From Bacteroidia bacterium (GTDB taxonomy: Bacteria; Bacteroidota; Bacteroidia; AKYH767-A; OLB10): a DNA stretch of 32,431 bases. The position numbers were made by a program, and so were the translations under genes. The notes under the pieces were generated by a model that worked only from the letters and a program-made list of their open reading frames with translations, was not told the origin of the DNA and ran no database searches. Below, in pieces: positions 1-7,577 of this stretch (within the stretch, counting starts at the first letter, position 1; every line of letters starts with the position of its first letter). The stretch spans positions 1-32,431 of the forward strand of contig JADLBQ010000007.1 of NCBI GenBank assembly GCA_020847635.1. The letters run 5' to 3'.

Positions 1-1
1 A

Positions 2-1183
2 TTAAAACTCAAAGCCTATTTACAGGATGAACTAGTCCGGACGCCTCCTCAACTTGAACGCTGGCAGATTTATTATACTGAAGTTCCTGAAGGTGCACTA
101 AATCCTCAAAAATATTTTGCTGTAACCCCATCTTCCTCATCAATTGATGAAGGCCAGAATTTTAAGTTTGAAATTGCATTTGAAAATATCAGTAATACTG
201 CTTTCACTGATAGTTTGCTGGTTGACTTTTTTGCATTTAGCGGCAATAACCAGCTGGTTCCCGTAATTTCTTCACGTTACAAAAAACTTAATCCCGGAGA
301 ACACTTCATTGCCTCAGGTACTTTCAATTCTCTTGGATATGCAGGTAATAATTCGTTATGGATCGAGGTTAATCCAAAGGAGGATCAACCGGAACAGTAT
401 CATTTCAATAATCTGGCTAATGTTTTCTTCAAAGTAAATAAAGATATTACCAACCCGGTTCTGGATGTAACTTTTGACGGTCAGCATATCCTGGAAGGAG
501 ATATTGTATCAGCCAAACCTCAGATTCTGATTAAGCTGAAAGATGAAAACAAATTTATTGCTCTGAATGACACAAATAAATACCGCGTATTTCTTACAAC
601 TCCAGACGGAATTCAAAGTAAACTCAGTTTTGAAAATGCTCCCGGGATCAGTACCGACCGGTCAAAAATGAAATATATTCCTGCCAGCTTACCTGATAAT
701 AGTTTTCTGATTGAATACAATCCCATTTTTGAAACTGATGGAATTTATAAAATTGATGTTCAGGCAAGTGATGAAGCAGGGAACCTATCCGGTCAGTATA
801 ATTACCGCATCTCATTTGAAGTCATTAATCATAGTTCAATTACTGAAGTCATTAACTATCCAAATCCATTCAGTACCTCCACCCGATTTGTATTTACCTT
901 AACCGGCAGTGAGATTCCCACACAAACGAAAATTCAGATTCTGACAATTACAGGAAAAATTGTCCGGGAAATTCTGCAGAATGAAATCGGGCCAGTGCAT
1001 ATCGGAAGAAATATTACCGAATTTGCTTGGGATGGCAGAGATCAATTTGGAGATCAGCTTGCCAATGGAATTTACCTGTACCGGGTAATTACTAACCTCA
1101 ATGGCCAGCGTATTGAAAAAAGAGCAACTGCTGCTGATCCTTACTTTAAAAAAGGATGGGGAAAGATGTATTTGCTCAGGTAA
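2..1183 (+). CDS. C-terminal part of a C25/PorU2-like secreted protein (5' end outside window)
   Basis: The reading frame is open from base 2 to the TAA at 1181-1183, so the gene is cut by the window edge; an internal TTG at 215 is not a credible start. The visible part is beta-rich, contains Ig-like stretches, and ends in a FlgD-type Ig module: YPNPFS at the start, then FAWDGRDQFGDQLANGIYLYRV, typical of FlgD-like folds. The last residues, FKKGWGKMYLLR, resemble the ends of gingipain-like C25 proteins annotated in Bacteroidota as PorU2-type T9SS sortases. The catalytic His/Cys region would lie upstream and cannot be seen, so the C25 assignment rests on tail similarity that I recall. It may instead be another large T9SS-related surface protein with a FlgD-Ig end. 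The next gene follows after 97 nt in the same direction. Confidence 0.6.
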   Translation, partial: LKLKAYLQDELVRTPPQLERWQIYYTEVPEGALNPQKYFAVTPSSSSIDEGQNFKFEIAFENISNTAFTDSLLVDFFAFSGNNQLVPVISSRYKKLNPGEHFIASGTFNSLGYAGNNSLWIEVNPKEDQPEQYHFNNLANVFFKVNKDITNPVLDVTFDGQHILEGDIVSAKPQILIKLKDENKFIALNDTNKYRVFLTTPDGIQSKLSFENAPGISTDRSKMKYIPASLPDNSFLIEYNPIFETDGIYKIDVQASDEAGNLSGQYNYRISFEVINHSSITEVINYPNPFSTSTRFVFTLTGSEIPTQTKIQILTITGKIVREILQNEIGPVHIGRNITEFAWDGRDQFGDQLANGIYLYRVITNLNGQRIEKRATAADPYFKKGWGKMYLLR

Positions 1184-1280
1184 AAGCCCCCCTATTTATC
1201 TTTTAATTTGTTACTTGCTCCGGTTTCGATATTTCGAACGAATCATTTTTCTTTGCCCATACCATACATAATTATTATTT

Positions 1281-3929
1281 ATGAAAATACTTGAAATCCG
1301 ACCGATGAGAGGGCCAAACTTCTGGAGCATCCGAAGGCACAAACTGATTGTTATGAAACTCGATCTGGAAGAGTATGAAGATTTTCCTTCAAATAAGATT
1401 CCTGGTTTCCCAGAACGGCTGGAAAAGATGTTTCCGACAATGTATGAACACCGTTGCAGCGAAGACCATGCAGGTGGATTCTTTAAAAGAGTAAGGGAAG
1501 GAACCTGGATGGGCCATGTAATCGAACATGTTGCTCTGGAACTTCAAACGCTTGCCGGAATGGATGTTGGTTTCGGCCGGACCCGGAGTACGGGTGAACA
1601 CGGTGTTTATCATGTTGTATTTTCTTACATGGAAGAAAAGGCCGGAGTTTATGCAGCCCGGGCATCGGTAAGAATTGTTCAGTCACTTATTGACGGGAAA
1701 GAATACCCGCTTGATGATGATATTCAGCAGCTACGCGAAATCCGGGAAGACGAACGATTGGGGCCCAGTACCGGAAGTATTGTTGAGGAAGCTGCCTCTC
1801 GTGGAATTCCCTGGATTAGGCTGAACCGCCATTCACTGGTTCAACTTGGATATGGCAAAAATCAAAGAAGGATCCAAGCTACTGTAGCTTCTACTACTTC
1901 AAGTATTGCTGTCGAAATTGCCTGTGACAAAGAAGATACAAAAAACCTTCTTGAGGCAGCTGCAATTCCTGTTCCTAAGGGAAGAATCATTTATTCTAAT
2001 GAAGACCTGCAAGATGCTATTGATTATACGGGTTTTCCAATTGTAATAAAACCGGTAAATGCCAACCATGGTAGAGGTGCAACCATTAACATTACATCCA
2101 AAGAACAGGCATTAGAAGCATTTGCTGTTGCCAAGAGAATTTCAAGGGGAGTTATTATTGAAAAATACATTACCGGATTTGACCACCGGGTACTGGTGAT
2201 CAACTACCGTTTTACTGCTGCAGCCCTGCGCAAACCGGCAGCAGTTACCGGTGACGGAAAGTCAACCATTCAACAACTTATAGATCAGGTAAATTCAGAT
2301 CCGCGAAGAGGTTATGGTCATGAAAAAGAACTGACTGCTATAAAAGTTGATGACATGACGTTACAGATTTTATCAGAAAAAAACCTGACCCTGGAGTCGG
2401 TTATCAATAATGGTGAAGAACTTTATCTCAAGCGAACAGCAAACCTGAGTACCGGAGGAACTGCAACTGATGTAACAGAAATTGTTCATCCTCATAATGT
2501 CTTTATGTGTGAGAGAATTGCACGGATTATTGGACTTGACATCTGCGGAATCGATATAATGACATCTGATATCAGTCATCCGATGGCAGAAATCGGTGGT
2601 GCTGTTCTCGAAGTAAATGCAGCACCGGGATTCAGAATGCACATTGCCCCAACAGAAGGGTTACCGCGAAACGTAGCCGAACCGGTTGTTGATATGCTCT
2701 ACCCGCCTGGGTCATCAGCCCGGATCCCAATAGTTGCAGTAACCGGTACAAACGGAAAAACAACTACAACCCGATTAATTGCACATATTGCCAAGACCTG
2801 CGGATACAAAGTAGGATTTACAACTACAGATGGAATTTATATTCAGAATCAGATGCTCCAGCAAGGAGATTGTACCGGGCCCCAGAGTGCAGAATTTGTA
2901 TTAAAAGATCCAACCATTGACTTTGCTGTTTTAGAAACTGCCCGGGGCGGAATCCTTCGTGCCGGATTAGGATTTCACCGGTGTGATATCGGAATTATTA
3001 CCAATGTTGCAGCCGATCACCTGGGTCTGAAAGGAATTAATACCATTGAAGAAATGGCCCGAGTAAAAGCGGTTGTTGTAGAATCGGTTTCACCTGATGG
3101 ATATGCTATTCTTAATGCAGATGATGACCTGGTGGTAAATGCCAGAAATTCAGTTGAAGGTAAGGTCGCATTCTTCAGCCTCAGCGAGAATAACCTTGTT
3201 ATTAAAAAGCATTGTGATGAAGGAGGTCTGGCTGCTATCTATGAAAATGGTTATGTCACCATTTGTAAAGGCAACTGGAAACTCCGGATAGCCAAAGTGG
3301 TAAATATTCCACTTACTTTCGGAGGTAAGGCTGTTTTTATGATTCAAAATGTTTTACCAGCCATTCTTACCGGTTTTATCCGGAATTTCAAAACTGAAGA
3401 TATCCGACTGGCACTTGAAACCTTCATTCCGTCACCCGTTCAAACGCCCGGAAGAATGAATATGTTTCAGTTCAGGAAATTCTCAGTCATGGTTGACTAT
3501 GCACATAATCCTGCCGGGTTCCAGGCAATTGCACGTTTCCTGGAAAAGATTGAAGCAACTCCTAAGATCGGAATCATTGCCGGTGTGGGTGATCGCAGAG
3601 ATGAAGATATTATTGGCCTCGGAGAACTGGCATCAACGATGTTCGATGAAATTATTATCAGGCAAGACAGAAACCTGCGAGGCAGAACCGAACAAGCAAT
3701 TATTGATCTGATGTTAACGGGTATAAATAAGAATTCACCCGGGAAACCTGTCAAAGTGATTCCTCATGAGCGTGAAGCAATTGACTATGCTCTGAAGAAT
3801 GCCCGCAAAGGATCGTTTATTGTGATTTGCAGTGATGTGGTACCGGATGCACTTCAGCAAATCATGCATTATAAAGAACAGGAAGATCAGTTTGAAGTTG
3901 CGGAGGAAGATATCCCAAACAGAAGATAG
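1281..3929 (+). CDS. cphA: Cyanophycin synthetase
   Basis: This enzyme polymerises L-aspartate and L-arginine into multi-L-arginyl-poly-L-aspartate (cyanophycin), a cytoplasmic nitrogen reserve, using ATP in two ligase domains. At 882 aa it has the usual CphA1 length. The order is an N-terminal cyanophycin-synthetase domain (about 1-200), an ATP-grasp domain (about 210-470, with PIVIKPVNANHGRGA and the ending EVNAAPGFRMH), and a Mur-ligase-type domain with the P-loop GTNGKT at residues 489-494 followed by the ETARGGILR block. Both nucleotide-binding sites look intact, which argues against a CphA2-type partial enzyme. The start is the ATG at 1281, just ahead of a conserved MKILEIRPMRGPNFWS opening. 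No cyanophycinase or isoaspartyl dipeptidase lies in the window. Family assignment is firm; use as a nitrogen store is inferred from the family. Confidence 0.95.
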   Translation: MKILEIRPMRGPNFWSIRRHKLIVMKLDLEEYEDFPSNKIPGFPERLEKMFPTMYEHRCSEDHAGGFFKRVREGTWMGHVIEHVALELQTLAGMDVGFGRTRSTGEHGVYHVVFSYMEEKAGVYAARASVRIVQSLIDGKEYPLDDDIQQLREIREDERLGPSTGSIVEEAASRGIPWIRLNRHSLVQLGYGKNQRRIQATVASTTSSIAVEIACDKEDTKNLLEAAAIPVPKGRIIYSNEDLQDAIDYTGFPIVIKPVNANHGRGATINITSKEQALEAFAVAKRISRGVIIEKYITGFDHRVLVINYRFTAAALRKPAAVTGDGKSTIQQLIDQVNSDPRRGYGHEKELTAIKVDDMTLQILSEKNLTLESVINNGEELYLKRTANLSTGGTATDVTEIVHPHNVFMCERIARIIGLDICGIDIMTSDISHPMAEIGGAVLEVNAAPGFRMHIAPTEGLPRNVAEPVVDMLYPPGSSARIPIVAVTGTNGKTTTTRLIAHIAKTCGYKVGFTTTDGIYIQNQMLQQGDCTGPQSAEFVLKDPTIDFAVLETARGGILRAGLGFHRCDIGIITNVAADHLGLKGINTIEEMARVKAVVVESVSPDGYAILNADDDLVVNARNSVEGKVAFFSLSENNLVIKKHCDEGGLAAIYENGYVTICKGNWKLRIAKVVNIPLTFGGKAVFMIQNVLPAILTGFIRNFKTEDIRLALETFIPSPVQTPGRMNMFQFRKFSVMVDYAHNPAGFQAIARFLEKIEATPKIGIIAGVGDRRDEDIIGLGELASTMFDEIIIRQDRNLRGRTEQAIIDLMLTGINKNSPGKPVKVIPHEREAIDYALKNARKGSFIVICSDVVPDALQQIMHYKEQEDQFEVAEEDIPNRR

Positions 3930-4016
3930 CTTTTTTTAATTCCTGATTAAAATTGGCATTGACAGGCTGTACAGGTTTAACTTTATTACATTCGCCCATT
4001 CTTTATAAGTCAGAAT

Positions 4017-4907
4017 ATGAGTGTATTAGTTAATAAGAATTCAAAAATTATTGTTCAGGGGTTTACCGGCAATGAAGGTACTTTTCATGCCACTCAAATG
4101 ATAGAATACGGTACGCAGGTGGTGGGAGGAGTAACTCCCGGCAAAGGAGGTTCTCTTCATCTTGACAAACCTGTTTTCAATACTGTTGAACAGGCAATAA
4201 AAGAAACAGGTGCTGATGTTTCAATCATCTTTGTACCTCCGGCATTTGCAGCTGATGCTATCATGGAAGCAGCCGAAGCAGGAATAAAGCTCATTGTGAC
4301 CATTACTGAAGGGATTCCGACCAAAGACATGATTTTAGTAAAGGAATATTTAAAGAGCAGGCAATCCAGGCTTATTGGTCCGAATTGTCCGGGGATTATA
4401 ACTGCCGAAGAATGTAAGGTTGGAATTATGCCAGGTTTTATTTTTAAAAAAGGAACAGTTGGTATTGTTTCAAAATCCGGCACCCTGACTTACGAAGCAG
4501 CTGACCAGGTTGTAAAAGCCGGATTAGGCATTACAACCGCAATCGGGATTGGCGGTGATCCGATTATTGGAACTACAACCCGAGAAGCGCTGGAACTGTT
4601 TAATAATGACCCTGAGACAGAAGGAATCGTAATGATTGGCGAAATCGGTGGAAATCTTGAAGCGGAGGCTGCCCGCTGGTATCGTGACCAAAAAAATAAA
4701 AAGCCTGTTGTTGGATTTATTGCAGGCCAAACTGCCCCTCCGGGGAGAAGAATGGGACATGCAGGTGCAATTGTTGGAGGAACTGATGATACAGCTGCTG
4801 CCAAAATGAGAATTCTGGATGAATGTGGAATTTATGTTTGCAAATCCCCTGCAGTTATTGGAAAAACAATGGCTGGTTTAGTTTTCAAAGCAGGTGCTAA
4901 AGCCTGA
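4017..4907 (+). CDS. sucD: Succinyl-CoA ligase (ADP/GDP-forming) alpha subunit
   Basis: This is the alpha subunit of the TCA-cycle enzyme that interconverts succinyl-CoA and succinate with substrate-level phosphorylation. At 296 aa it has the normal length. The CoA-binding Rossmann domain starts with [16 protein letters not shown], the ligase domain follows, and the phosphorylated histidine is His248 in RMGHAGAI. The start ATG at 4017 matches the usual SucD N-terminus. A TACATTCG sequence at 3987-3994 resembles a Bacteroidota -7 box, but I see no -33 box at the right spacing. The beta subunit gene sucC is not adjacent: the neighbours are cphA upstream and a T9SS-sorted protein downstream. Complex formation with a SucC encoded elsewhere is therefore assumed. 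Confidence 0.96.
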   Translation: MSVLVNKNSKIIVQGFTGNEGTFHATQMIEYGTQVVGGVTPGKGGSLHLDKPVFNTVEQAIKETGADVSIIFVPPAFAADAIMEAAEAGIKLIVTITEGIPTKDMILVKEYLKSRQSRLIGPNCPGIITAEECKVGIMPGFIFKKGTVGIVSKSGTLTYEAADQVVKAGLGITTAIGIGGDPIIGTTTREALELFNNDPETEGIVMIGEIGGNLEAEAARWYRDQKNKKPVVGFIAGQTAPPGRRMGHAGAIVGGTDDTAAAKMRILDECGIYVCKSPAVIGKTMAGLVFKAGAKA

Positions 4908-4952
4908 TTGACTTAATTTCTTCTCCTTTAATCTCAAGTAAAAGATATTGAA

Positions 4953-6062
4953 ATGAAACACCTGTTAACTCCTGCTCTGCTGCTATGTATATTAACTGTA
5001 CAGGCACAAATTACGATTGATGACTCAGATATGCCTTCTGCAGGCAATAAAATAAGAGTAAGTATCGGTGATATAAGTTCCGGAATTGACTATAATACAA
5101 CCGGGCCTAATCAGTTATGGGATTTCTCAAATCTGCAATGGATTTCACAGGATGTTGATACATTTTTAACAATTGGCCAGACCGGTTTAACCTTTCAGTT
5201 AGCCTTTGCAAATATTCCACTCAATCCTAACCGGGCCAACTCGGCAACCAAGGGCACCCTTCAGGCTCCGTCATTTGCCGGGGTTTCAGTCTCCGATGTA
5301 TTGGCTTTCTATTATAACAGCTCTACCGCTTATAAACAAGTAGGTTATGGTGCCGACATCAACGGGATTCCTACTCCAATGTCTTATACTAATCATGATG
5401 TCATTTATACATTCCCGCTAAACTTTGGATTAACCGATACTTCAGATTCTGACTTACATATAAACCTTCCATCCCTTCTATATTATGGATTTACTCAAAA
5501 AAGGATAAACAATTGTGACGGCTGGGGTACCTTAATCACTCCATTTGGCCAGTTTGACGTACTTCGGATTAAGTCAACACTGATTGTAAGAGACACCGTT
5601 TATCTGGATTCGCTTGGAATCGGTTTTGGATTTAACCGTCCTGTCAGAAGAGAATATAAGTGGCTTGGTAAGTCTAAAGGAATACCCTTACTCCAGATTA
5701 ATACCAATGTTGGAACTGGTGGAAATGAAACCATAACCCAGATCCGCTATCAGGATAGTCTAAGGGTACTTTCTGTTAATGAGCCTGTTGGAAAAGCACC
5801 TGAAATTTCAGTTTATCCCAATCCGGCAACTGATGCAATCTGGATTGAACTATCCATTCTAAAACAAGCGGAATATTTAATAGAATTAGTTACAGTTGAC
5901 GGGAAAACCGTTACAGAAATTTTCAACGGAAACCTTTCTGCCGGAAAATCAACAGTTGTATTTCTCCCAAAACAGCATCAGCAAATAAATAAGGGGGTTT
6001 ACATCTTGAAATTAAAAGGTGACGGCTACCTAAACTATAAAAAGATAATCATCTTGGATTAA
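4953..6062 (+). CDS. Secreted protein with T9SS type A C-terminal sorting domain
   Basis: A 369-aa exported protein of unknown function. Residues 1-19 form a signal peptide (KHLLTPALLLCILTVQAQ). The mature part opens with an ITIDDSDMPSAG segment and continues as a beta-rich region with several Trp/Tyr residues. The last roughly 80 residues form a Por-secretion sorting domain: VYPNPATDAIWIE, then a VDGK turn, then KGVYILKLKG and a basic YKKIIILD end. This implies export by Sec, passage through the T9SS translocon and surface attachment or release. The middle region carries no motif that I recognise. It follows sucD by 45 nt in the same direction, but nothing suggests a functional link. The next items downstream are tRNA genes. 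Confidence 0.85.
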   Translation: MKHLLTPALLLCILTVQAQITIDDSDMPSAGNKIRVSIGDISSGIDYNTTGPNQLWDFSNLQWISQDVDTFLTIGQTGLTFQLAFANIPLNPNRANSATKGTLQAPSFAGVSVSDVLAFYYNSSTAYKQVGYGADINGIPTPMSYTNHDVIYTFPLNFGLTDTSDSDLHINLPSLLYYGFTQKRINNCDGWGTLITPFGQFDVLRIKSTLIVRDTVYLDSLGIGFGFNRPVRREYKWLGKSKGIPLLQINTNVGTGGNETITQIRYQDSLRVLSVNEPVGKAPEISVYPNPATDAIWIELSILKQAEYLIELVTVDGKTVTEIFNGNLSAGKSTVVFLPKQHQQINKGVYILKLKGDGYLNYKKIIILD

Positions 6063-6099
6063 GGGGAATACTGGGATAGATTAAACGCAAACCTTGACT

Positions 6100-6107
6100 T
6101 ATCTTTG
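6100..6107 (+). promoter_or_regulatory. Probable -7 box upstream of tRNA-Leu(GAG)
   Basis: TATCTTTG fits the Bacteroidota -7 consensus TAnnTTTG exactly and lies 38 nt before the first tRNA base, leaving room for a short 5' leader removed by RNase P. No good TTG or TTTG is seen at the expected -33 distance, so the call rests on the -7 match and its position. Confidence 0.4.
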
Positions 6108-6145
6108 AACTCTTTTAAGTAAGCGGTTAGCCTTTAAAAGAACCG

Positions 6146-6227
6146 GCCCAAGTGGCGAAACTGGTAGACGCACCATCTTGAGGGGGTGGCGCCAACAGGC
6201 ATGCGAGTTCGAATCTCGCCTTGGGCA
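6146..6227 (+). tRNA. tRNA-Leu (anticodon GAG)
   Basis: An 82-nt class II tRNA. The acceptor arms GCCCAAG (6146-6152) and CTTGGGC (6220-6226) pair perfectly, with discriminator A at 6227. The anticodon stem is 6173-6177 with 6185-6189, and the loop TTGAGGG places GAG at positions 34-36, reading CUC and CUU leucine codons. A long variable arm follows from 6190, then the T-arm GCGAG-TTCGAAT-CTCGC. CCA is not encoded. Confidence 0.96.
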
Positions 6228-6341
6228 CAATCCATCAGGTTCAGCCTGTTTCTGGGTTGAATTTGGTACAGCAGTCTGGATCTGAACAGACTCTCATTTT
6301 GAGTTCTTTTTCGATTGAAGTTCACTCATATAAAACCTTAA

Positions 6342-6425
6342 GCGCGAGTGGCGGAACTGGTAGACGCGCAGGTCTCAGAAGCCTGTGGGGTAACACCTGT
6401 AGGAGTTCGACTCTCCTCTCGCGCA
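6342..6425 (+). tRNA. tRNA-Leu (anticodon CAG)
   Basis: An 84-nt class II tRNA. Acceptor arms GCGCGAG (6342-6348) and CTCGCGC (6418-6424) pair perfectly, with discriminator A at 6425. The anticodon stem CAGGT/GCCTG (6369-6373 with 6381-6385) encloses the loop CTCAGAA, giving anticodon CAG for CUG codons. A long variable arm precedes the T-arm AGGAG-TTCGACT-CTCCT. CCA is not encoded. The aroC start codon lies only 16 nt after the tRNA, so the two are probably on one transcript. Confidence 0.96.
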
Positions 6426-6441
6426 CAAGAACCCTTATTGG

Positions 6442-7530
6442 ATGGCCGGGAACTCATTTGGTACAATTTTCAGAATTACCACCTTTGGTGAATCACATGG
6501 CCCGGCATTGGGCGTAATCATTGATGGTTGCCCGGCCGGATTATCACTTGATTTTGATTTTGTTCAATCAGAACTGAATAAAAGAAAGCCCGGTTCTTCA
6601 CCTATTTCATCCCCGAGAAAAGAGAAAGACTCGGTTCAGTTTCTATCCGGGATTTTTGAAGGTAAAACAACCGGAGCTCCAATTGCAGCACTCGTTTTTA
6701 ATCACGACAGCAAGCCTGAAGACTATCAGAATCTGAAAACCATTTTTCGACCTTCTCATGCAGATTATACCTATCAGATAAAATACGGAATCCGTGATTA
6801 CCGAGGTGGCGGACGGGCTTCAGCAAGAGAAACAATCAGCAGGGTAATTGCCGGAGCAATAGCTAAACAGATTTTGGCACAACACCAGATTATTGTTGCC
6901 GGTTTTGTTCAACAGGTTGGAACAATCGGAACCCAATCAGAATTTACCATGGAACAGATTCAGTCGGCATGGAATAATTCAGTTCACTGTCCAGACTTGA
7001 AAACAGCCGAACAAATGCACCTGCTTATTGAAGCTGCACGGGATGATGGTGATTCATTAGGTGGAATTATTGCTGTTCAAATAAAAGGATGCCCTCCCGG
7101 ATTAGGTCAGCCGGTATTTGATAAACTTCAGGCTGACCTGGCAAAAGCCATGTTGAGTATCCCCTCAGTCCATGGATTTGAGTATGGCAGCGGATTTGAA
7201 GGTGCCCTTAAAAGAGGAACCGAACAGAATGATGCATTTATGACAACTGAAACCGGAGAAGTTATAACACAAACAAATTTTTCAGGAGGTATTCAGGGAG
7301 GTATTTCTAACGGAATGGATATAACTTTCAGGGTTGCATTCAAACCGGTTTCAAGTATCAAAAAACAACAAAACACCATTAACCAGGATCATGATGCGGT
7401 TAAATTTGAAATCTCAGGAAGGCATGACCCCTGTGTTTTACCTCGTGCTGTCATTGTAGTTGAAGCCATGTCAGCTATTGTACTGGCTGATCACTTGTTA
7501 CAAATGCAATCTGACAAACTGCATGACTGA
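6442..7530 (+). CDS. aroC: Chorismate synthase
   Basis: This catalyses the last shikimate-pathway step, conversion of 5-enolpyruvylshikimate-3-phosphate to chorismate, using reduced FMN. At 362 aa it has the normal length. Family signatures are visible: TTFGESHGPALGVIIDG near the N-terminus, the central SHADYTYQIKYG and DYRGGGRASARET blocks, and FSGGIQGGISNG followed by a GRHDPCVLPRAV segment near the end. The start ATG at 6442 begins MAGNSFGTIFRITTFGESHG, the usual N-terminus. Only 16 nt separate it from the preceding tRNA-Leu(CAG), so its mRNA 5' end may be made by tRNA 3' processing. It converges with parC, 47 nt away. Confidence 0.97.
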   Translation: MAGNSFGTIFRITTFGESHGPALGVIIDGCPAGLSLDFDFVQSELNKRKPGSSPISSPRKEKDSVQFLSGIFEGKTTGAPIAALVFNHDSKPEDYQNLKTIFRPSHADYTYQIKYGIRDYRGGGRASARETISRVIAGAIAKQILAQHQIIVAGFVQQVGTIGTQSEFTMEQIQSAWNNSVHCPDLKTAEQMHLLIEAARDDGDSLGGIIAVQIKGCPPGLGQPVFDKLQADLAKAMLSIPSVHGFEYGSGFEGALKRGTEQNDAFMTTETGEVITQTNFSGGIQGGISNGMDITFRVAFKPVSSIKKQQNTINQDHDAVKFEISGRHDPCVLPRAVIVVEAMSAIVLADHLLQMQSDKLHD

Positions 7531-7577
7531 CACCTTTTTTCTAATTATTCTGCATCATCAAACTCCTTTGCAGGAAA

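Noticed and set aside
3934-3952. TTTTAAT/ATTAAAA inverted repeat after cphA as a terminator
   Set aside because: The stem is made only of A-T pairs and the T-run lies before it, not after it on the coding strand.
4490-4804. Minus-strand open frame of 104 codons opposite sucD
   Set aside because: It is rich in Ser/Pro/Ile as expected from antisense reading of a conserved gene, and sucD fully explains the region.
6273-6292. AGTCTG/CAGACT hairpin between the two tRNA genes as a terminator
   Set aside because: The 6-bp stem has an 8-nt loop and no clean T-run directly after it, and could occur by chance.
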